Below, piece by piece: positions 21,091 through 28,146 of a DNA stretch of 28,146 bases (position 1 is the stretch's first letter; every line of letters begins with the position of its first letter). Origin of the DNA: Ramazzottius varieornatus (Eukaryota > Tardigrada > Eutardigrada > Parachela > Ramazzottiidae). The notes below the pieces were generated by a model. That model saw only the letters and a list, made by a program, of their open reading frames with translations, had not been told where the DNA came from and searched no databases. The DNA lies in contig BDGG01000029.1 in assembly GCA_001949185.1 (NCBI GenBank), positions 6,555 through 34,700 on the forward strand. Direction: 5' to 3'. The position numbers were made by a program, and so were the translations under genes.

Positions 21091-22412
21091 GTACAGGATG
21101 TCGATTTATTATTACGTCGTGTCCGTGACTTTCAATGCATTTCAGTAGCGGTAACGCTTTTGAGCACTGCTGTTCCAAAGTAAGGTTTACTATCAAGAAT
21201 TGGAGCATATGTTTTGCTTGAACAGATCATATACTATGGTGGAAAACTTTCCACGGCGAACCGGTCTCGGTTCTTGGTCCATAGGAACCGGAGTCAGTGG
21301 GCGGACGAGGATTATCTGTCTTTGGGCAGGAAACAAAGCGAAAGTTCCGGCAGGATGTGAGCCATCACCAGTTCTACAGTATTTCGTAGTAGGCGAAACG
21401 TATACCCATACAGTTTCGTTGTTCCTGTCCGAGTGTTTGAAACGTGCACGGGTTGATCATGGGCGTGTTTTCCTTCCAAAAAACTGCGAGGGCAAAATGG
21501 TAGGACATTCAGCACCATTGCATGATACGTCAGACACTCCATACAGAATCACCGATCAAGATCCAAGTCCTCCCAAAATCGTGGCTGGCGAGTGGGCAGC
21601 TCGGAATTCGAAGCCTTGTGCGCATCCGGCCTTGTCGCGGCTCTGATTTCACCTAATTTGATCTGGAAATTGACGGTACGACAAACTCTCATCATCGTGA
21701 CTGTGTACAGTGTGGAGCGATGCCAGACGAGCTCGAGCTTATGCACCTGTCTATAAAAATAGTATAAGAATAGTTTTCTTTTCTTGGGTATGTCACTGAA
21801 GCTATTTCTACAGGCTAAAACGAGCCAATAGTTGGCTTACGTCTGGCAAACCTCTGCGTCATTACCATATCACGTGATAACATACCGTGCTGCAAAGCGG
21901 CATCTTTGGCTTTTTTTGCATTTTCTCGACGAGTGAAAGTAGAGCCCGAAGCTCTCCGCACAGTATCTGTTAGACTGATCCTGCTGTGTCGTATTCAAGA
22001 AGTGAGAATTAGTACTGTAAAGAAAACCGATGGTGCCGAACGAACGTTCCTCAATGCATTTTCACACTTCAAGGGAAGCGTTTCTGTGGTACAGAAACAC
22101 TACAGAGATGCCGTTAGGGCTACAGAAACGCGGAAGAAGTTCTGAAGCTATTGATAAAGTGTGGTGGAAGTGCGACTGTGCAACTTCAGCCCGGTTTCTG
22201 TAGTGGAGAATCTGGGAAGAAATATTTCAGTGTGGAAGTGTGCAAGGTCGAAATACGGATGCTATTCTTTCGCCTCGTTACGTCACAAACATGTGCTCAC
22301 CTGCCGAGCGTTTTCATAATTCAGCATGGTAGTGTACGTCTCACTGAAACACACTGTCAGTTGTAGCTCTCCAGCCTTTTCCACATTGTCAATCTGCTTA
22401 TTCCTGTTCGAG
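21091..22412. other. Intergenic region with one unsupported open frame
   Basis: A 148-residue plus-strand frame (21200-21646) has no recognisable domain, signal peptide or repeats. At 22078-22131 a hairpin-rich stretch pairs GCGTTTCTGT with ACAGAAACGC and, inside it, GTTTCTGT with ACAGAAAC. It contains GCCGTTAGGGC, also found at 23388-23398 beyond the next gene. Confidence 0.4.
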
Positions 22413-22968
22413 ATGGAGAAAAGTGGCAGTGCCTGGGCGGTCTACTTTTATGCTGATAAGCCACCGAAGTTAGGTGTCGTTCAGCCATCCTGGTGTGTGC
22501 AAGGAGATGGCCCTGATACTCCAACTGTTGGATCGAACTGCATGGTCAAGTGGCAAGGCAGAGGCAAGCCGTTTCCGGCAATCTTCCTCGACCAAGAGAT
22601 CGGCAAGACAGTCAAGGAAGCCTACAAGAGTCTCGAAGGTAAACTAAAAGATGCTGCCACCGATGAAGCCTTAACCTCGATGGGGAAGAGTTACGCCGCT
22701 GCTGAGCTGCAACCAAGTAACGTCCAGTCGGATACTGCCGTTAACCTTCCTGACAACTCTATCACCACCGTCATAAGCCATCCCCATGGACATTTTATTA
22801 ATTTTTTTACCTCATTATTGATACTTGTTTTCAGATATGACCGCTATGTTCTGTGACGGGAAGAAGTTGACCCAACCAAAGACTGCGGAAATCAACAAGA
22901 GAATCAGTACTCACTGCTCTGGACTCCGCAAGAAAAACAAGAAGATTGCTCCACTGCCTTCCGTTTAA
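22413..22968 (+). CDS. Small basic protein with a Trp-rich N-terminal domain (2 exons, about 145 aa)
   Basis: The start is ATG at 22413 (MEKSGSAWAVYFYADKPPKL), directly after an acceptor-like pyrimidine stretch ending TTCGAG. The last exon, 22835-22968, follows a strong acceptor (GTTTTCAG) and encodes MTAMFCDGKKLTQPK and a Lys-rich tail (RKKNKKIAPLPSV). It needs a phase-1 donor. GTAACG after 22716 gives 145 residues; GTAAAC after 22638 gives 119. I prefer the longer form because the extra segment is hydrophilic and coding-like. The N-terminal 70 residues (AVYFYAD, GVVQPSWC, GSNCMVKWQGRGKPFPA, KTVKEAYKSL) resemble the small beta-rich domain that precedes BEN domains in some invertebrate nuclear proteins, but no BEN domain follows. 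A nuclear or nucleic-acid-linked role is only a guess. Confidence 0.6.
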
Positions 22969-23161
22969 AATTCATTCCCGTTGAATTTTGCTGCTCCTGG
23001 TACTCTTGCCTATTTCTGATCTGATTTTTTACTTATTGAAACATTTTGATTTTAATTAGTTTTTAACAGATTCAGAACTTTCCGGTACCAGTAATTACGT
23101 ACCAACCAGCTCTTTCGATATTCCCAGCAGAATCGTAAATTTGCACACGGTGTTTCCGCCG

Positions 23162-23317
23162 TATTTCTGGGGTTCTTTTCGGTGGTGAATTTTCGCTATG
23201 GATGAAATACCACTGCGTTTCCCCGCCACGTTTCTGCCGTGTTTCTATAACCCTTTTCGGTGGCGAGTTTTCGCTATGGACGAATTACCGCTGCACTTCC
23301 CCACCACGTTTCTACCG
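23162..23317. repeat. 78-base tandem duplication with adjacent hairpin
   Basis: Two adjoining 78-base units (23162-23239 and 23240-23317) match at about 80 percent. Each contains TTTTCGGTGG, TTTTCGCTATGGA and CCACGTTTCT. A hairpin follows at 23397-23428 (GCAGAAATAC paired with GTATTTCTGC). It lies in the gap between two converging genes. A 65-residue frame across it reflects the duplication and is not a gene. Confidence 0.8.
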
Positions 23318-23487
23318 TCGACCTGTGCAGCATTAGCAGTCCGTTTAACATTGGCGACGGCAGAAATTATCAGTGTTATAGATTTCCGCCGTTAGGGCAG
23401 AAATACCACTGATCGACCGTATTTCTGCAGTGTAAAAACAATCGTTCTTCAAAGGAGGGACGTTGGGCTGAAATTGGGCATAAAAAA

Positions 23488-25137
23488 TTAAAGTAACATG
23501 CTTGAACGGGCCCGATAACCGCTCTGCTGCAGCATCGCTGATCCCGCATCAGATCCCCGACTGCCTTGACCAATTTGTTTCCGGTGTTTCAGCCCCTTCC
23601 CGGAACGGATCTCCGTCATGCTGCCATCGCAAAGATCCCACCACCTCTCGTTGGCGTGTAAGGCTTGCTGGCGAACTCTTTAAAAAAAAACGCCAGACGG
23701 TCGCTGCAGCATTCCATTTGCTCAAATTAGCATTTGTCCGAAACATGCTCGGAATTCACGAACCTGAGATACAGATAAGCCGCCAAAACTGACCCCATTA
23801 CTGCAGTCAGCGACACTGCCACTGCCACTTTCCACACGAAGTAGTTATGCTCAATACACAACTCGCCCCACAACCCGCAGACCGGCAGGTCGTCCGGTAT
23901 CTTTCCTGACGTGAACAGGCTTCCGTTAGCAACACTTTGCAATCGGAGCTTCTCACCGTCAAGCGTAAAGACAGTCTGGAACAGAAAGGTGATTTATCTG
24001 AATGACTTGTTTAGCTCGACATGGGGAAGTGACCGCCACCTGTTACAGTATACATACCTTGAACTTGAGGTCGATAGTGTCGTAGATCTGGACCATCATA
24101 GACAGGACTTTGAAACTGTTATTGTTGATGGTTGACCGGTACGGAGCGAGATCAAAAGTCCGTCCGGCAGCTGCTTTGCTTACTATTCGCCCGCCACAGT
24201 TCCCCGGTCTCGTCCCGCGTTTTCCGCATGTCTCGTTCAGCAACTAAACTGGCCGTAGTTATACGATCCAGACTCAGATCAGTGACACCATTGTACAACT
24301 CCGATACTTACGAACATGGAGACTTGCGCTGATCCATAACAGTTCAGCATGAACTCGTTGTACTACAGTATAACAGGAAGTTCCGGTTAGGTTCAAAATT
24401 TCATAAAACATGGGTTCATTCCCAATATCGCTCTGCGTTCTACGGCCCTTCGCTCACCATGAAGTAGTCGTCCGCAAAGCTTCCTGCTTGGTGCCTTATT
24501 TCTTGTATTTGCTGGACGAAGCTTGGCCAGGAAACCACAGGCGTTCGAAGGACGATAAAATTTTGAAACTGTTCCCTGGAGTTCTACGGAAAAGGTCAGC
24601 ACATGCGCGAAGGGAAAGTGAAGCAGTAAAAAGTTTGGAGCGGAACGGAAGTACGTGATGTACGTACGTCTGCAGTTCACACCAATGCACTTTTTGGCAA
24701 TTTTGTACGGTTGAATGTTGAGTTTGCCGTCTTTTCCGCCTGATCCAAACTTTTTTTACTGCATCAAACTTTCCCTTCGCGCGTGTATGAAGGAGTTCCC
24801 TTCTGAACGGAATTGTCACCACGCGTGTACCTCACTATCCTTCCTCATTTGAGCTTCATCAAAAAATCTTTCTTCAGCTAATTCCAGATCGAATATGAAA
24901 AAAAAGACCTGTAGCAAATTCAGCACAACGTTAAAATCACAAGTAGCACACATACAGCAACATTGGAGGACATACGTGGCTGGATGTCAAATTGAGTTCT
25001 TGTGCTTTGCTCTGTGAAAAAAAGGCTCAAAGTACTATAGTGAATGTTTCAGTTCTGGTATCTTAGGAGGAATTAAACGCTGCGCGATCTTACCATGAAT
25101 CGGTGAGACGGCAGTACGTTCGTGCATAATAGGATAA
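23488..25137 (-). CDS. Natriuretic-receptor/guanylyl-cyclase-type receptor lacking kinase and cyclase domains (7 exons, 5' incomplete)
   Basis: Minus-strand exons are 25137-25094, 25011-24976, 24908-24831, 24362-24312, 24243-24058, 23975-23764 and 23677-23488. They join in phase for 264 residues to a TAA. The first four have 44, 36, 78 and 51 bases. The product follows the membrane-proximal half of the ANF-receptor ligand-binding domain: ILLCTNVLPSHRFMSKAQEL, then LTSSHVFFFIFDLEL, LLNETCGKRG, AAAGRTFDL, FTLDGEKL and IPDDLPVCGLWGELC. That last cysteine pair matches the family's PxxPKCGF/DPAC. A single span follows (VAVAVSLTAVMGSVLAAYLY). The tail RVRQQALHANERWWDL with GSRGSDAGSAML resembles the juxtamembrane segment of receptor guanylyl cyclases, then ends. 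No kinase-homology or cyclase domain is visible below 23488. The 44-base exon needs an upstream exon ending in phase 1, not found. It may be a clearance or decoy receptor, or a truncated pseudogene. Confidence 0.7.
24600..24786. mobile_element. Short inverted-repeat element, copy B, inside a receptor intron
   Basis: Terminal inverted repeats of about 40 bases lie at 24600-24639 (CGCGAAGGGAAAG, then GCAGTAAAAAGTTTGGA) and 24743-24786 (the same read on the other strand). The interior matches copy A (3826-3975) read in reverse, including TGCACTTTTTGGCA and TTCACACCAATGCA. The element lies within the intron between receptor exons 24831-24908 and 24312-24362. It has no coding capacity. Confidence 0.75.
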
Positions 25138-28100
25138 CTGCAAAGACAATAGAAAATGGGGAAGGCATCGCACACTACCTTTCACGACCATAGTCTCCTA
25201 ACGCCACCTTTCAATTTCAAATCGTCACCACCGTTTACCCCGCACACCAATTTCTAATCAAGGACTGCCACCGGGGACTTCGAACGCCACTTTTTGCCAG
25301 AATGGTTTTCATCCCTTAGTCTCACAGGAGGAAGTCAGATCACGCTTCGGTCCTGATCACAGGTGGCAAGAAGTGTTTATCAACGGCGGGATCTTGAGGG
25401 TTCATGAGTCCTTCCTGTGCTCTGAGCCTGCCCCAACATAGCTAACTCTTTGGTTAGCGTGACCGCGCTCTGATGTCCCACCCTGGTACCAGGTCTCCCT
25501 CGGCGGCGTGACAGTTTCTCGATCTTTCTACTGTTGTAACTGTCAGAGAACCACTTTCGCAATTTTCTGAGGAAAACGCTGTGCCCTGTTCTCGGCCGTT
25601 AAATACAGCCTGTCCCAGCCAAGTTGATCCCTTCCAATTGAGTTTTCGATAAAACTTCAGTCTCGCACGATTAATTCCCACTGTTTTTCTACGTGTAGTA
25701 TAGATCCTTCTCCGTATCTCGAAACATGCTGATGCTGAATCGAATGAGAAACATGTTTGAGTTATTTTTGCAATGAGAAAGGGAAGAGGAGCGAAAAGTG
25801 TGCGTTATGGAACGCTGTTCAGAAAATCAGAAACGCACGCTCTCTAAACGAAATTGGTTTCGCAGTGTGACAAATAACTTAGTTTTCCTGTCGCAAACAG
25901 AAAAACTAGGTTTGAGGTACTTGCACTTTCCAACCGCTCATCAGCAGGCGAGTTTCCCAGTATATTTCGAAGTCCACGGGAAGTTCGAAATTTGCTTTTG
26001 GGTTTGGTCAAACTTGCAGTTATTTTTGTCGCATGTAGACGAATGTTTGTTCTAACTAGCCTTGAGGCGAGAATGTGGGTCGGAAGTTTTTCCGTGTCTG
26101 TGGATGTTTTCTCGCGAACACGGAAAATCGTGATCAAGCAGGTGATGTAGGGTGCACTCCCGAGCTCGACTAACCGCCGCTGCATTTTCGTCGATCACTT
26201 TTTGGAAAATTTATTTTCGCATATGAACCATGAAGTGGTGTGTCTGTTTCTAAAACTCCAGAACGACATCGAGTCGCTTTCGGTGTTTGTGGAAACATCG
26301 TTCAACCATTATTTCCGACGTGATTTCGGGAGCCTCCGTTCAAGTACACCTCTTTTTGGAAAGATAGTTTCAAGTTCCTTGAAATCAACATTGTTCGATA
26401 GGAAAATTATGGGGCTTGAACATGATATCCTATTGACCTCTCAAAAACTCTCGCGCAACTGAAATATCAGTGTTTTGCTGATGGGTGGTAGCGTGCCATA
26501 ACAGGGTCGAGACGTGATGGTCGTCAACCCTCATTTATTTCGATTTTCATTCTAAGTCAAGAAGTCTCCTTTCTCGAAGAACTATGATCTGGCAGATACA
26601 GCATTGAATAGGGAATCGTTTGAAATAGGAATATAGTAGTTTCGGACCGCGCTTCGAGCGTACTAAACTCTTCGAGGGATCAACTTGGCTGGCACAGATT
26701 ATAGCTCGTAGGCGAACGCGCATGCGAAGAAGCGAAAGTTATCACCGTTCTGCCGATTTGCAGATACGTAGCCACAAGTGAGGTTTTCATCTTCCTGTAC
26801 TTTCTGTCCGTAGAGAAGCCACAACTAGTCTTCCGCCTGCCATGTCAGCTCGCATGCAAGACTGTCAAAAAACTCGACTTGTGATACTTCCAGACAAACA
26901 GCGGTGAAAAGGTGGTATCAGGAGGCTGTGTGAAAGGTGCTATGCGGAGCAGTTTCCATGAAAAACGGCAGCTCGACTATGCGTGATTCACTGATTACCA
27001 GACTTCCTATGGTCCTATCTATCGCTAATTTTTACTGTATGTAAGCCTTCTTTCGCAAAATCAAACTTCTAACTACAACCAAATACTTGCTTTTTTGTCC
27101 ATCTCTTTAGGCAAGAACTACTGATCCAAATCCCTCAGCATTTTGCGCCCAACTTCGAAAAATGATTTGTGGGTACTTGCAGCAGTTTTCATCGCCCTAC
27201 AATTCGACATGATTTAGTCTGATTTTTTTTCTGGTCCATTTCTTGGGCTCATGAGAGCTGTTTGAATATATGGTCCAGTCATTTGAGATCTGTGACACAA
27301 CTTTTCGAATTCAAAACTGCACAATTCGCGTAAACATAAGAGGCATGCCATGGCGAGTTTTGATTGCTTGTTCCTGACGCACAGAAGCAGTGGAACAGAA
27401 GCAACCTGTTGCGTCTACTTTGCGTTTGTTTGTTCGAAGTCCGAACATTTCTTGTTCTCATCTTATCTTCCCTGTCAACTAACGGAGACAGGGAGAAAGT
27501 GTCAGGACGTATTGAGGCTTCGTTTCATACACGAGATTCGATGGAGCACATCTTACGGATCAGAGCTAAACAACGATACCCGCTTCCAGTGAAGCTCTGC
27601 AACTGACATACAAAACGGGAATAACTTTGGCAATCTTGTTGAGTATAAAAAGTCTCGCATGGTTTTACATTCCGTCAAAATGATCATGAAAAGGATGGTC
27701 AGAAGTTGACGAGTAGACCATTCGAAACTGCATTCGTCATCCTGGCGTGTTTCACATGGTAGAAAACAAGTAGTTGATCTTCCTCGACTTGATTGTCGGG
27801 TGAGTGTCGACAGCACTCTGTTCTGCTTTTGGCAAGCTGTACCTTTCCCAGGTTGTATGATTGGCCAGATTTTGGAAACAGTCCCTCAGAAGATCATCCT
27901 GGGAGCTGAGACACAAGGTTAGCTCACTGTTCAGGTGAAATAGGTTTCCAGTTTGGAAAGGTCCACCGCATGAAACTGACAAATTCCTCCTGCGGAGCTT
28001 TAACCAAGTCATCCAGAACTGGTAAATTTGTGCATCAGACTCATAAGTTGGATTTCCACATAACTTGGACTGCCGATTCCTCCTGCAGAGTCTGGTCGAA

Positions 28101-28146
28101 TAGGTGTCAGGTTTATCACTAAGCTCTGTTTCGTCTACCGGTGGGT
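25138..28146. other. Long stretch without a supportable gene
   Basis: The missing 5' exons of the minus-strand receptor should lie here or past the window edge. One weak candidate is minus 25681-25580, whose frame reads RLKFYRKLNWKGSTWL and is reminiscent of the family's 'F.W..V' segment, but it lacks convincing splice sites. A 22-base candidate at about 25192-25171 has the right phase but a poor acceptor. A 10-base-stem hairpin (TTTTCCGTGT 26087-26096 with ACACGGAAAA 26118-26127) and a TATA-like TATAAAAAG near 27645 are the only other marks. Frames at 25844-26185, 26202-26462 and 27752-28012 have no recognisable domains. Confidence 0.45.

Noticed and set aside
21200-21646. 148-residue plus-strand open frame
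   Set aside because: Long for the region, but it has no domain, signal peptide, compositional pattern or splice context, and frames of similar length occur here as shadows of real exons.
23727-23763. Reading the receptor's end as a 12-residue tail (FVNSEHVSDKC) after the membrane span
   Set aside because: A donor (CTCAG/GTTCGT) and a strong T-rich acceptor 86 bases on join in phase to an exon with juxtamembrane character, so the open continuation is better read as intron.
25844-26185. 113-residue minus-strand frame as an upstream receptor exon
   Set aside because: It shows none of the ANF-receptor motifs and does not fit the required phase with the next exon.

Overview
The window is animal nuclear DNA. 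Genes are split by short introns (mostly 60-260 bases) with ordinary GT/AG borders, codon phases match across every junction I rebuilt, and the families (lebercilin, ASB, BTB-BACK, natriuretic-receptor type, metallothionein, mitochondrial thiolase) are metazoan. Compact genes and short introns suggest a small-genome invertebrate. A tardigrade or other ecdysozoan is my guess; nothing here proves it.

Layout, left to right. 1-5400: two minus-strand genes, a lebercilin (LCA5)-like ciliary coiled-coil protein (1398-3422) and a four-pass membrane protein (4354-5395), with a small terminal-inverted-repeat element between them. 5400-10340: a repeat-rich block holding a near-perfect 58-base palindrome, a microRNA-precursor-sized hairpin, two inverted copies of a hAT-like element (one with a clean 8-base target duplication) and a ~1.15 kb element with terminal inverted repeats. 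10343-20754: four plus-strand genes in a row: a BTB-BACK protein whose C-terminus is a degenerate cyclophilin-like domain, the trifunctional-protein beta subunit (HADHB), an ankyrin-SOCS box (ASB) protein and a three-exon metallothionein. 20900-23440: a second copy of the small element, a small basic protein gene and a 78-base tandem duplication. 23488-25137: a minus-strand receptor of the natriuretic peptide/guanylyl cyclase type, rebuilt from seven small exons, with a third copy of the small element in one intron. 25138-28146: no further gene that I can support, though the 5' exons of the receptor should lie there or beyond.

The genes do not form one pathway. The points most worth a second look are the BTB-BACK-cyclophilin architecture, the receptor that stops just after its membrane span with no kinase or cyclase domain, the hAT-like inverted pair, and the three-copy element family. 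Several genes also have a splice-acceptor-like AG immediately before the start codon, which fits 5'-UTR introns or spliced-leader trans-splicing. All gene models were rebuilt by eye from splice signals and reading frames. No similarity search was run, so family assignments rest on recognised motifs.
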